A stretch of 64,000 bases of DNA from Actinomadura atramentaria DSM 43919 (lineage in GTDB: Bacteria; Actinomycetota; Actinomycetes; Streptosporangiales; Streptosporangiaceae), in the NCBI RefSeq assembly GCF_000381885.1, contig NZ_KB907214.1, positions 1-64,000 on the forward strand. Direction: 5' to 3'. Numbering within the stretch: the stretch's first letter is position 1; each line of letters starts with the position of its first letter. Shown piece by piece: positions 54,722 to 63,500 of the stretch. A program made the position numbers and the translations under genes. Below the pieces are notes generated by a model that was not told the origin of the DNA, searched no databases, and saw nothing but the letters and a program-made list of their open reading frames with translations.

Positions 54722-56980
54722 CTACAGCTTCTCGAGCGGCGCGTAGCGCAGGATGAGGTGCTTGACGCCGTACTCGCCGCCGAAGTCGACGCTGGCGGCG
54801 GCCTTGTCGCCCGCGCCGTCCGTCGCGACGACCGTGCCGAGCCCGAACGCGTCGTGGGTGACCTTGTCCCCCGGTGACAGCGCGATGACCGGGCGGTTGC
54901 CCGACGACCGGACGCCCGGCCGCGCCGCCGCGACGCTGAGCGCGGACTGCCGCGTCGGCCCCTCCCGCTCCCAGTCGACCAGCCCCGCCGGGATCTCGCC
55001 GAGGAACCGCGACGGCGGGTTGACCTGCGGCGCGCCCCACGAGCTGCGCATCGTCGCCCGGCTCACGTACAGGCGCTGCCGCGCCCGGGTGATGCCGACG
55101 TAGGCGAGGCGGCGTTCCTCTTCGAGTTCCTTCGGATTGCTCATGGCGCGCAGGTGCGGGAAGACCCCGTCCTCCATGCCGGTGAGGAACACGACGGGGA
55201 ACTCCAGCCCCTTCGCGGTGTGGAGCGTCATCAGCGTGACGACGCCCTGGTCGGTCTCGGCGGGCTGCTCGCCGGGCGGGACGGGCGCGTTCTTGGCCCC
55301 GCCGGGGATGGAGTCGGCGTCGGCGACGAGCGCGACCTGCTCCAGGAAGTCGACCAGGCGCCCGGCGGCGGACTCCCCGTCCAGCCGCTCCTCGTACTCG
55401 CGGGCCACCGACTCCAGTTCGCGCAGGTTCTCGATGCGGGTCTCGTCCTGCGGGTCCTTGGAGTTCTGCAACTCCTCCAGGTAGCCGGACCTGGTCAGCA
55501 CGGCCTCGACGATCTCGCCCGGCGTCCGCTCCGGGACGAGCTCGCGCAGCCCGTCGACCAGCGCGACGAACTCGCGGACGGCGTTGACCGACCGCGTCGC
55601 CATGCCCGGCACGTCCTCGGGGACGCGCAGCGCCTGCCAGAACGAGATCCGCTCGCGCGAGGCGTGCGCCTCGACGCACGCCTCGGCGCGGTCGCCGATG
55701 CCGCGCTTGGGGACGTTGAGGATGCGGCGCAGGCTGACGGTGTCCTCGGGGTTGGCGAGGACGCGCAGGTAGGCCAGCAGGTCGCGGACCTCCTTGCGCT
55801 CGTAGAACCGCACCCCGCCGACGACCTTGTACGGCAGCCCGACCCGGATGAACACCTCTTCGAACACGCGCGACTGCGCGTTGGTGCGGTAGAACACCGC
55901 GACGTCGCCGGGCCGCGCGTCGCCCGCGTCGGTGAGCCGGTCGACCTGCTGCGCGACGTGCGCGGCCTCGTCGTGCTCGTTGTCGGCGACATAGCCGACG
56001 ATCTTGGCGCCCGCGCCCTGGTCGGACCACAGCCGCTTGGGCTTGCGGTCGGCGTTGCGCTCGATGACGGCGTTCGCCGCCGACAGGATCGTCTGCGTGG
56101 AGCGGTAGTTCTGCTCCAGCAGGATCGTCTCGGCGTCGGTGTAGTCGCGCTCGAACTCCAGGATGTTGCGGATCGTCGCGCCCCGGAACGCGTAGATCGA
56201 CTGGTCCGCGTCGCCGACGACGCACAGCTCGGCGGGGCCGATGCCCTCGACGGGCGCGGTCAGCTCGCGGACCAGCTCGTACTGCGCGTGGTTGGTGTCC
56301 TGGTACTCGTCGACGAGGACGTGCCGGAACCGCCGCCGGTAGTGCTCGGCCGCCTCGGGGAACACCTGGAGCAGGTTGACCGTCATCATGATCAGGTCGT
56401 CGAAGTCCATCGCGCCCGCCTGCTGGAGGCGCGCCTGGTACATCTCGTAGGCCCCGGCGAGCGTCTGCTCCATGTGGGTGGACGCGCGGGCCTTGAACGT
56501 CTCGTAGTCGATCAGCTCGTTCTTCAGGTTGGACACCTGCGCGCTGAACGACTTCGGCGGATACCGCTTCGGGTCGAGGTCGAGCTCGCGGCAGACCAGC
56601 GCCATGAGCCGCTGCGCGTCGGCCTGGTCGTAGATGGAGAAGCTCGTCGGGAAGCCGAGCCGCGCGGCCTCGCGGCGCAGGATGCGCACGCACGCCGAGT
56701 GGAACGTCATCACCCACATCGCGCGCGAGCGCGGGCCGACGAGGGCGTCGACGCGCTCCTTCATCTCGGCCGCGGCCTTGTTGGTGAAGGTGATCGCGAG
56801 GATCTGGCCGGGGTGGACGTCGCGCTCGGCGAGCAGGTACGCGATGCGGTGGGTGAGCACGCGCGTCTTGCCCGAGCCCGCGCCCGCGACGATGAGCAGG
56901 GGCGAGCCGGCGTGCTCGACGGCCGCGCGCTGCTGCGGGTTGAGGCCGTCCAGCAAGGGGTGAACTTCGGTCGTGGACAT
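54722..56980 (-). CDS. pcrA: ATP-dependent DNA helicase PcrA/UvrD1
   Basis: A 752-residue SF1A helicase for repair and replication restart. LNPQQRAAVEHAGSPLLIVAGAGSGKT is the Q motif plus Walker A (~14-40); VLVDEYQDTNHAQYEL is motif II; VVGDADQSIYAFRGA motif III; LEQNYRST motif IV. LMTLHTAKGLEFPVVFLTGMEDGVFPH is motif V, and EEERRLAYVGITRARQRL motif VI. The C-terminal ~70 residues (GDKVTHDAFGLGTVV...) form the Tudor-like domain that binds RNA polymerase, as in PcrA. ATG at 56980 has no ribosome site, but TAGACT lies 8 bases upstream. It is monocistronic. Confidence 0.97.
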   Translation of the reverse strand: MSTTEVHPLLDGLNPQQRAAVEHAGSPLLIVAGAGSGKTRVLTHRIAYLLAERDVHPGQILAITFTNKAAAEMKERVDALVGPRSRAMWVMTFHSACVRILRREAARLGFPTSFSIYDQADAQRLMALVCRELDLDPKRYPPKSFSAQVSNLKNELIDYETFKARASTHMEQTLAGAYEMYQARLQQAGAMDFDDLIMMTVNLLQVFPEAAEHYRRRFRHVLVDEYQDTNHAQYELVRELTAPVEGIGPAELCVVGDADQSIYAFRGATIRNILEFERDYTDAETILLEQNYRSTQTILSAANAVIERNADRKPKRLWSDQGAGAKIVGYVADNEHDEAAHVAQQVDRLTDAGDARPGDVAVFYRTNAQSRVFEEVFIRVGLPYKVVGGVRFYERKEVRDLLAYLRVLANPEDTVSLRRILNVPKRGIGDRAEACVEAHASRERISFWQALRVPEDVPGMATRSVNAVREFVALVDGLRELVPERTPGEIVEAVLTRSGYLEELQNSKDPQDETRIENLRELESVAREYEERLDGESAAGRLVDFLEQVALVADADSIPGGAKNAPVPPGEQPAETDQGVVTLMTLHTAKGLEFPVVFLTGMEDGVFPHLRAMSNPKELEEERRLAYVGITRARQRLYVSRATMRSSWGAPQVNPPSRFLGEIPAGLVDWEREGPTRQSALSVAAARPGVRSSGNRPVIALSPGDKVTHDAFGLGTVVATDGAGDKAAASVDFGGEYGVKHLILRYAPLEKL

Positions 56981-56988
56981 CGCAGGCG

Positions 56989-56994
56989 AGTCTA
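56989..56994 (-). promoter_or_regulatory. -10 box before pcrA
   Basis: TAGACT on the minus strand ends 8 bases before the ATG at 56980; no Shine-Dalgarno is present. Confidence 0.45.
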
Positions 56995-57069
56995 CGGTCC
57001 GGGGCCGACGGTTTAGGTCCGGCGGCGGAACCCGGCGGCGTCTTCCGCCGGTTTGTCGGCGCCGCCTTC

Positions 57070-57075
57070 TACGCT
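57070..57075 (+). promoter_or_regulatory. -10 box for a leaderless start at 57083
   Basis: TACGCT ends 7 bases before the GTG at 57083, again without Shine-Dalgarno. Confidence 0.45.
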
Positions 57076-57082
57076 GTCGGAC

Positions 57083-57814
57083 GTGGCGAACGTACTGGAC
57101 GACTCCGAGATCCGCCGGGTGCTGGTCGTGATGGCGCACCCCGACGACGTCGACTTCGGCTCGGCGGGCACCGTCGCGACCTGGACGGACGGCGGCCTGG
57201 AGGTCGTCTACCTGATGGTGACGGACGGCGACGCGGGCGGCTTCGACGACGGCGTGACGCGCGCGCGGATGGCGGCGCTGCGGCGCGCCGAGCAGGAGGC
57301 CGCGGCGGCGGTCGTCGGCGTGCGCGACGTCCGCTACCTCGGCTACCCGGACGGCCGGGTCGAGGCGACGCTCGACCTGCGCCGCGACATCGCGCGGGTG
57401 ATCCGGCAGGTCCGCCCGGACCGCGTGCTCGCGCCGAGCCCCGACCGCGACTACGCGCGGATCTCCCCGAGCCACCCGGACCACCGCGCGGTGGGGTCGG
57501 CCGCGCTGGACGCCGTCTACCCGGACGCGCGCAACCCGTACGCGTTCCCCGAGCTGCTGGCCGACGAGGGGCTGGAGGCGTGGACGGTCCGGGAGGTGTG
57601 GCTGACGGGCGGCCCGAACGCCGACCACCACGTCGACGTGACCGACGTCTTCGACCGCAAGATCGAGGCGCTGCGCGCGCACGCGAGCCAGACGGCGCAC
57701 CTGGGCGACGGCCTGCCGGAGATGATCAGCGGTTGGCTGGGGGCCAACGCCGGGCTGGCCGGGTTTCCCCCCGGGCGGCTCGCCGAAGCGTTCCAGGTGG
57801 TGCCGACGGCCTGA
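57083..57814 (+). CDS. PIG-L family deacetylase
   Basis: A 243-residue zinc deacetylase of the LmbE-like family. VVMAHPDDVDFGSAGTVATW contains the H-P-D-D zinc/base motif. TDGDAGGF and RRAEQEAAAAVVGVRDVRYLGYPDG follow as in MshB/Mca-type enzymes. ISPSHPDHRAVG supplies the third zinc His (HPDH). Substrates in actinobacteria are N-acetylglucosaminyl groups, as in mycothiol synthesis and conjugates or glycopeptides. The genome's mycothiol enzymes would be needed to choose. GTG at 57083 is preferred because a -10 box lies 7 bases upstream. Confidence 0.92.
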   Translation: MANVLDDSEIRRVLVVMAHPDDVDFGSAGTVATWTDGGLEVVYLMVTDGDAGGFDDGVTRARMAALRRAEQEAAAAVVGVRDVRYLGYPDGRVEATLDLRRDIARVIRQVRPDRVLAPSPDRDYARISPSHPDHRAVGSAALDAVYPDARNPYAFPELLADEGLEAWTVREVWLTGGPNADHHVDVTDVFDRKIEALRAHASQTAHLGDGLPEMISGWLGANAGLAGFPPGRLAEAFQVVPTA

Positions 57815-57912
57815 CCCGCGCGCTGCATCCGTGGCTGCGAACCGCCGACCCGCTTGTGGGCGGCGGCGCGCCTGGTTAGCGTCGGCGTGATCCGCACCCC
57901 CTGGGAGACCCG

Positions 57913-58371
57913 ATGACGCAGACGTTCGAGACCTCCGCCGTGTCCACCGCGCCCGCCGAAGTGATCTTCAAGCATCTGGCCGTCGCCGAGGCGTGGAACG
58001 CCTGGGGCCGGTTCCCGACGAAGGCGCGCCGGGAGCGGCCGGGCGACGGGACGCCGAACGGCGTCGGGGCGGTGCGCAAGATCTGGCCGGCGCGCGAGCG
58101 GGTGGTGGACTTCGACCCGCCGTCGCACTACGCGTACGTGGCGCTGGCGGGGCTGCCGCTGAAGAGCTACCGGTCGGACGTGTACCTGGAGCCGCGCGCG
58201 GGCAACACGCGGATTCGCTGGGCGGCGGAGTTCGAGCCGAAGGTCCCGGGCAGCGCGCCGGTCGCGCGGTTCCTCGTGGACCGGCTGCTGACGTCGTTCG
58301 TGCGGCGGCTCGCGCGGCACGTCGAGCACTGCCCGCAGGACTGCCCGGCCCGCCGCACCGACGCAATCTAG
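57913..58371 (+). CDS. SRPBCC family protein
   Basis: A 152-residue START/PYP-like helix-grip protein. TSAVSTAPAEVIFKHLAVAEAWNAWGRF is the typical first strand and helix; GVGAVRKIW, RVVDFDPPSHYAYV and the strands TRIRWAAEFEPKVPGS follow; the long C-terminal helix FLVDRLLTSFVRRLARHVEH closes the cavity. Such proteins bind or transform lipids and polyketides; no ligand can be assigned. ATG at 57913 follows TGGGAGACCCG. It is followed by an LLM-class monooxygenase gene 47 bases later. Confidence 0.9.
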   Translation: MTQTFETSAVSTAPAEVIFKHLAVAEAWNAWGRFPTKARRERPGDGTPNGVGAVRKIWPARERVVDFDPPSHYAYVALAGLPLKSYRSDVYLEPRAGNTRIRWAAEFEPKVPGSAPVARFLVDRLLTSFVRRLARHVEHCPQDCPARRTDAI

Positions 58372-58418
58372 ACCGATTAAGTAGGAATAGCCGGGCCGCG
58401 CACGGCGTTGGCGCGGCC

Positions 58419-59360
58419 ATGAGCATTGGTGTGGCTTTGTATCCGCCCGTCACCGGCAACGCGGTGGACGGCATCGTCGAGCACGCCCGCGAGGCGGCGG
58501 ACGCCGGGCTGGCCTCCGTCTGGTGGGGCCAGCGCTTCGACTACGACGCGATCGGGCTGGCCGCGGTGGTCGGCCGCGAGGTCCCGGCCGTCCGCGTGGG
58601 GACGTCCGCCGTCCCGATCTTCGAGCGGCACCCGATCCTGGTGAACGCGCAGGCCCAGACGGCGCAGGCCGCGACCGGCGGCCGGTTCCAGCTCGGCCTC
58701 GCGCTCGGCGCTCCCGGGCTCGTCGAGCCGGCGTTCGGGGTGAGGTACGAGCGCCCGGCGCTGCGGCTCCGCGAGTTCCTGACCGTCCTGCGCTCGCTGC
58801 GGGAGACCGGGGAGGCCGACTTCAAGGGCGAGACCCTGGTCGCCTCGACGCTCCGGCCGACGCGGCTGGCGGGGGCCGACCCGGCGCCGCCGCTGCTCGT
58901 CGCGGCGATGGGCCCGCACACGCTGCGCGTCGCCGGGGAACTGGCCGACGGGACGCTGCCGTTCCTCGCCGGGCCGCGCACGCTCGGGGAGCACATCGTC
59001 CCCGCGATCACGGCCGCCGCCGAGGCCGCGGGCCGCCCCGCGCCGCGCGTCGTCGCGTTCCTGCCCGGCGCGGTCGTCGCGGACGTCGCCGCGGCCCGCC
59101 GCGCCGCCGAGGAGGCGTTCGCGTTCTACGACCGGGTGCCGTCCTACCAGCGGACCGTCGCCCTGGAGGGGCGGGAGCGCGCGGCCGACCTGGTCGTCCT
59201 CGGCGACGAGGAGACCCTCGCCGCCGAGATCCGCCGCTACTTCGACGCCGGGGTCACCGAGGTCGTCGTGTCCCAGACCGACATCGCCGGGGACGAGTCG
59301 CGGCGGCGGACCTGGCGGCTGCTCGGCGAGCTGGCCGCCGAGCCGGCCACCACCGTCTGA
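58419..59360 (+). CDS. LLM-class (probably F420-dependent) oxidoreductase
   Basis: A 313-residue TIM-barrel enzyme of the bacterial luciferase-like family. GIVEHAREAADAGLASVWWGQRFDYDA, RVGTSAVPIFERHPILVNAQAQTAQAATGGRFQLGLALG and PLLVAAMGPHTLRVAGELADGTLPFLAG are the diagnostic strands. The ending VTEVVVSQTDIAGDESRRRTWRLLGELA matches the TIGR03564-type F420 group. Cofactor F420 rather than FMN is likely in an actinomycete. ATG at 58419; the ribosome site is weak. It is convergent with the hemerythrin gene, 2 bases apart. Confidence 0.92.
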   Translation: MSIGVALYPPVTGNAVDGIVEHAREAADAGLASVWWGQRFDYDAIGLAAVVGREVPAVRVGTSAVPIFERHPILVNAQAQTAQAATGGRFQLGLALGAPGLVEPAFGVRYERPALRLREFLTVLRSLRETGEADFKGETLVASTLRPTRLAGADPAPPLLVAAMGPHTLRVAGELADGTLPFLAGPRTLGEHIVPAITAAAEAAGRPAPRVVAFLPGAVVADVAAARRAAEEAFAFYDRVPSYQRTVALEGRERAADLVVLGDEETLAAEIRRYFDAGVTEVVVSQTDIAGDESRRRTWRLLGELAAEPATTV

Positions 59361-59362
59361 CC

Positions 59363-60415
59363 TCACCGGCGGCGGGTGGACCGGACGAGCAGCGCCCCGC
59401 CCAGCGCCACCGCGGCCGCCGTCAGCCCGTGGATTCCCAGGGCGGCGGCGGTCGAGCCGTGGTTGGTGAGGATGGTCAGGGCGTCGCCCGCCGGGATGAC
59501 GGCCGTCGCGAGGAAGGTCCAGCCGAGCGCGCGGTGCTCGCCGCGGGCGAGCAGCGCGAAGGTGATGAGGCCGCTCGCCAGGTCGCGGACGCCCTTCAGC
59601 CGCAGGAACGCCTCGGCCTCGCCGTGCGGCCAGGCGGGCAGCCCGAACGACGGTGCGGTGGAGCCCGGTGCGATCAGGTAGCTGAGGCCGACGTAGCCGA
59701 TGCCGAGCCCGGCGGCGACCGCGATGGCGGTGCCGACCCGCGACGGCGCGTCGCCGGTGCGGACGCGGCGCATCAGGTTCGCGTAGCGGCGCTGCCCGAC
59801 CGTCTTCCAGATCAGCCGGACCGGGCCGGGCAGCCCGCCGAGCATCATCGCGCGCTCCTCCGGCGTCGCGTCCTCCAGGATCACGCCGAGGAAGGTGAGC
59901 GCCTGCATCTTGGTCGCGGTGGCGACGAAGTGCTCGCCCTGGGCGTCCCACTCGGCGGCGGTGAGGTGGCGTTCGGCGAGCGGGAGCAGGTTGGTCTCCT
60001 CGTCGTCGAGGTGCTCGATCAGGACGGTGCGGTGGTGCGCGAGGGCGGCGACGAGCGCGTCCCGGTCCGCGGCGGACGCGGACGCCCGCCACGCGGCGGA
60101 CCGCTCGGCGACGGCCGCGAGCGACGCCTCGACGCGGGAGTGCTGCTCCTCCATCCGCAGGACGATCTCGGCGTCGAGGTCGACGCGGGCCAGCAGGAGC
60201 GGCCAGAGCAGCTCGTCCTCGCCGGTGTGGTGCATGTGGAGGCCGGCGCGGTAGTCGTCCATGAACGCGACGATCGCGCGGGCCCGGCGGACGTCGCCGG
60301 GGCGGACGGCGGCGACCAGTTCGCCGAGCAGCCGCGACTCGCGGCGGAACCCCTTGTGGATGATCACCATGCTGCGGGTGTCGGCGTGGTCGGCGCGGAG
60401 TTCGGTGGTGGTCAT
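59363..60415 (-). CDS. Hemerythrin domain fused to DUF4267 membrane domain
   Basis: A 350-residue two-domain protein. Residues ~10-165 are a hemerythrin-like di-iron four-helix bundle with the expected ligands: IIHKGFRRE (H), LHMHHTGEDELLWPLL (HH..E), MEEQHSRVEAS (EEQH) and HHRTVLIEHLDDEETNLLP (H, E-H-L..EE). A helical linker follows, then ~130 residues with four membrane helices ending GLKGVRDLASGL-like (LKGVRDLASGLITFALL, LGWTFLATAVIPAGDALTIL), which is DUF4267. I know no standard fusion of these two, so the protein may couple O2/NO/iron sensing to a membrane function. ATG at 60415 follows GAAGGG. It is divergent from the SARP gene. Confidence 0.88.
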   Translation of the reverse strand: MTTTELRADHADTRSMVIIHKGFRRESRLLGELVAAVRPGDVRRARAIVAFMDDYRAGLHMHHTGEDELLWPLLLARVDLDAEIVLRMEEQHSRVEASLAAVAERSAAWRASASAADRDALVAALAHHRTVLIEHLDDEETNLLPLAERHLTAAEWDAQGEHFVATATKMQALTFLGVILEDATPEERAMMLGGLPGPVRLIWKTVGQRRYANLMRRVRTGDAPSRVGTAIAVAAGLGIGYVGLSYLIAPGSTAPSFGLPAWPHGEAEAFLRLKGVRDLASGLITFALLARGEHRALGWTFLATAVIPAGDALTILTNHGSTAAALGIHGLTAAAVALGGALLVRSTRRR

Positions 60416-60481
60416 CGGTAATTCCCTTCGGCGGTGCCCGTCCGGTTCTCGTTCGGTGCGGCTTCAGCTTCGCCGGGGGCT

Positions 60482-60510
60482 CTTGGGGCCGACTTGGAAT
60501 GCTCTTGGAA
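60482..60510 (+). promoter_or_regulatory. SARP-type operator: three heptamers at 11-bp spacing
   Basis: CTTGGGG at 60482-60488, CTTGGAA at 60493-60499 and CTTGGAA at 60504-60510 form direct repeats exactly 11 bp apart, one helical turn. SARP regulators bind such heptamer repeats about 8 bp upstream of the -10 box. Here the last heptamer is 9 bp before a TTGAAC at 60520-60525, and the ATG of the SARP gene is 6 bases beyond that. Confidence 0.65.
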
Positions 60511-60531
60511 CCCGGCGCGTTGAACGCGGCG

Positions 60532-63500
60532 ATGATCGAGATCAGCGTTCTCGGCGCGTTCGCCGCAGAGGTCGGGGGCCGCGCCGCGCCGCTCGGCGGC
60601 CCGCGCCAGCGCGGCGTGCTGGCGCGGCTCGTCGCGGCGCGAGGCGCCGTCGTCCCGGTGGACCGGCTGATCGAGGACCTGTGGCGCGGCGAGCCGCCCG
60701 CGCGGGCGGTGGCGTCGCTGCAGGCGTACGTGTCGAACCTGCGGCGGCTGCTCGAACCGGACCGGCCGCCGCGTGCGCCCGCGACCCTGCTCGTCAGCGC
60801 GCCGCCCGGGTATGCGCTGCGGCTGCCCGCCGACGCGGTGGACGCGTGGCGGTTCGAGTCGCTGCTCGCGGCGGCCTCCGCGGAGTCCGACCCGGTGGCG
60901 GCGCGGCGGCTGCTGGACGCGGCGCTGGCCCTGTGGCGCGGCCCGGCCTTCGCGGAGGCCGCCGACGAGCCGTGGGCGGCGCCGGAGGTCGCGCGGCTCG
61001 CAGAACTGCGGTCGACGGCGCGCGAGCTGCGGGCCGACGCGGCGCTGCGGGCTGGCGCCGTGGCGGACGCGGTGACCGAGGCCGCGCGGCTCACCCGCGA
61101 CGAGCCGCTGCGCGAGGAGGGCTGGCGGCTGCACGCGCTGGCGCTGTGGGCCGGGCGCCGCCAAGGCGACGCGCTCGCCGTCCTGCGCCGCGCCCGCGAG
61201 GTGCTGGCCGACGAACTGGGCCTCGACCCGGGACAGGCACTGACGGACTTGGAACGGGCCATCCTGTCGGCGGACGCGACCGCGCTGCCAACCCTGCGTC
61301 CTGAACCGCACCGAACGGGAACCGGCCTACCAGTGCCCTTCCGTACGGAATCTCCATCGACTCCCTCGGAACACGAACCGGTTCAGCCGGACGCGCAAGC
61401 CGAAGCGACCGCGTCCCACAACGAACCGCCCCGAACGATGGCGTCCGACCGCGAGCACTCCCGCGAACCCGGCCGGAACGAGCCGTCTCAGACGGCTAGC
61501 TCCCGCGCAGCCGAGGAAGATCGGCTTCGCGCGGCCACGTCCGAGCACGGGCCGCCCAGCGCCGGGGAACCGTTCGTCACGACCGGCCCGGATGCGGCTG
61601 GAGGGCGGCCGCCCCGGGCGGCTGCGCCCCGCACGTCCGGGCTTCCCGCGATCACTGGCGACGGACGGTCCCGCACCAATGACGCGACCAACCGCTCCCG
61701 GACCGAAGCGCATGCATCCAAGGGCGACCAGGTCCGCGCGGCGACGACCAACGCCGCCGTCAACGCGCCGACCCGCGCTACGCTCCCGCGCCGCACAGGC
61801 GAACCGGCGGACTCCGGCCTCGTGGGACGCGACGAAGAGCTGGCGGCGTTGCGTTCCGTCGCCGCCGAGGCGGCGAGCGGCGCACTGCGCGTCGCGCTCG
61901 TCAGCGGCGAGGCCGGACTCGGCAAGTCCTCCCTGCTCGACGCGCTGGCGACGGAACTGGCGGCCGACGGCTGGCTCGTCGCGTGGGGCCGCTGCCCGGA
62001 GGACTCCGGCGCGCCATCGGCGTGGGCGTGGACGGAAGCGCTCCGAACCGTCGCGGCCGACGCCCCGCCGCCCGAGGGCCCGGACGGAACCGCGCTCGGC
62101 CCGCTGCTGGCCGAATCCCCCGAGCCCGTCCGAACCGACCCGGCGGCGGGCCGCTTCCGGCTCCACCGCGCGGTGTGGCAGTGGCTGACGGACGCCGCGC
62201 GGGAACGTCCGGTCGCCGTGCTGCTGGACGACCTCCACTGGGCGGACGCCGCGACCCTCGCGCTGCTCGACGCGGCCGCGACCGCCCCGGACGCCCCCGT
62301 CCTCCTGGTCACGACGTTCCGCGCCGAGGAATCCGAACGCCTCACCGGAACCCTCGCCGCGCTGGCCCGCCGGTCACCGCTCCGGCTCCCGTTGCGCGGC
62401 CTTCCGGTGGACTCGGTCGCGCGGCTCGTCGCCGCACTGACCACGGCGGGTGGCGCAGCCCCGGCGGACGAGACGACGATCGCGGCTCTGGCCGACCGAA
62501 CCGGCGGCAATCCGTTCTACGTGCGCGAAAGCGTCCGGCTGCTGAACTCCGAAGGCGCGCTCGTCGCGGTGTCGGAGGTCCCCGAGGGAGTCCGCGACGT
62601 GCTGCGGCGGCGGTTGGCGCGGCTGCCGGACGCGGCGGTGGCGGTGCTGCGGGTCGCGGCCCTGGCGGGCGGCGACGTCCGCGCGGATGTGGTGATCGAG
62701 GCCGCCGACGCGGACGAGGACGCGGTCCTCGACGCGCTCGACGCGGGGATCATCGCGGGCCTGCTCACCGAGTCCGGGCCGGGCCGGCTGCGCTTCGCGC
62801 ACGCGCTCGTCCGGGACACGATGGCGGGCGACCTCGGCCCGCTGCGGCGCGGCCGAACGCACGCGCGCCTCGGCGCGGCGCTGGAACGGCTCGATCCCAA
62901 CGACGCGCCCGCGCTCGCGCGCCACTTCCTCGCCGCCGGAACGGCCGCGACGGCGGCGAAGGCCGTCCAGTACGCGGTGCGAGCGGCGGAACTGGCGGAA
63001 GCCAGATACGCGCACGAGACAGCGGTGGAACTGCTCGACGCAGCGCTGGACGCCCACGCGCTCCGCTCCCCGGCCCCCGACGGAGACCTGGACGCCGACC
63101 GCGCCGACCTCCTCGGACGGCTGCTGCGGGCGCGGGTCCGCGCGGGCGACATCACCGGTGCGCGCGCGGCGCGGCAGCTCGCCGTGGACCTGGCCACGGC
63201 AGCGGACCGCGACGATCTCCTGATCGCCGCGTTCACCGCATGGACGGAACCGACCCCCTGGCAGACCCGCCCGTACGGAACGGTCGACGACCAGCTCATC
63301 AGCAGACTGCAACAGCTCCTGGCCCGCGACGACCTGACCGCTGAGACCCGCTGCCGCCTGCTGAACATGTACGCGGCGGAAGTCGCGGGCGCGCGCGACC
63401 CATCGGCCCGCGCCGCCGCGACGGAGGCCAGCGCGCTCGCGGCCGAGCTCGGCGACCCGTTGCTCCAGGCCCTGACGCTCGTAACCCTCTGCCGCGAACT

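Noticed and set aside
54722-57700. A 992-codon frame extending PcrA at the N-terminus
   Set aside because: The extra 240 codons lie antisense to the PIG-L gene and have shadow composition; PcrA homologues begin near the Q motif, at 56980.
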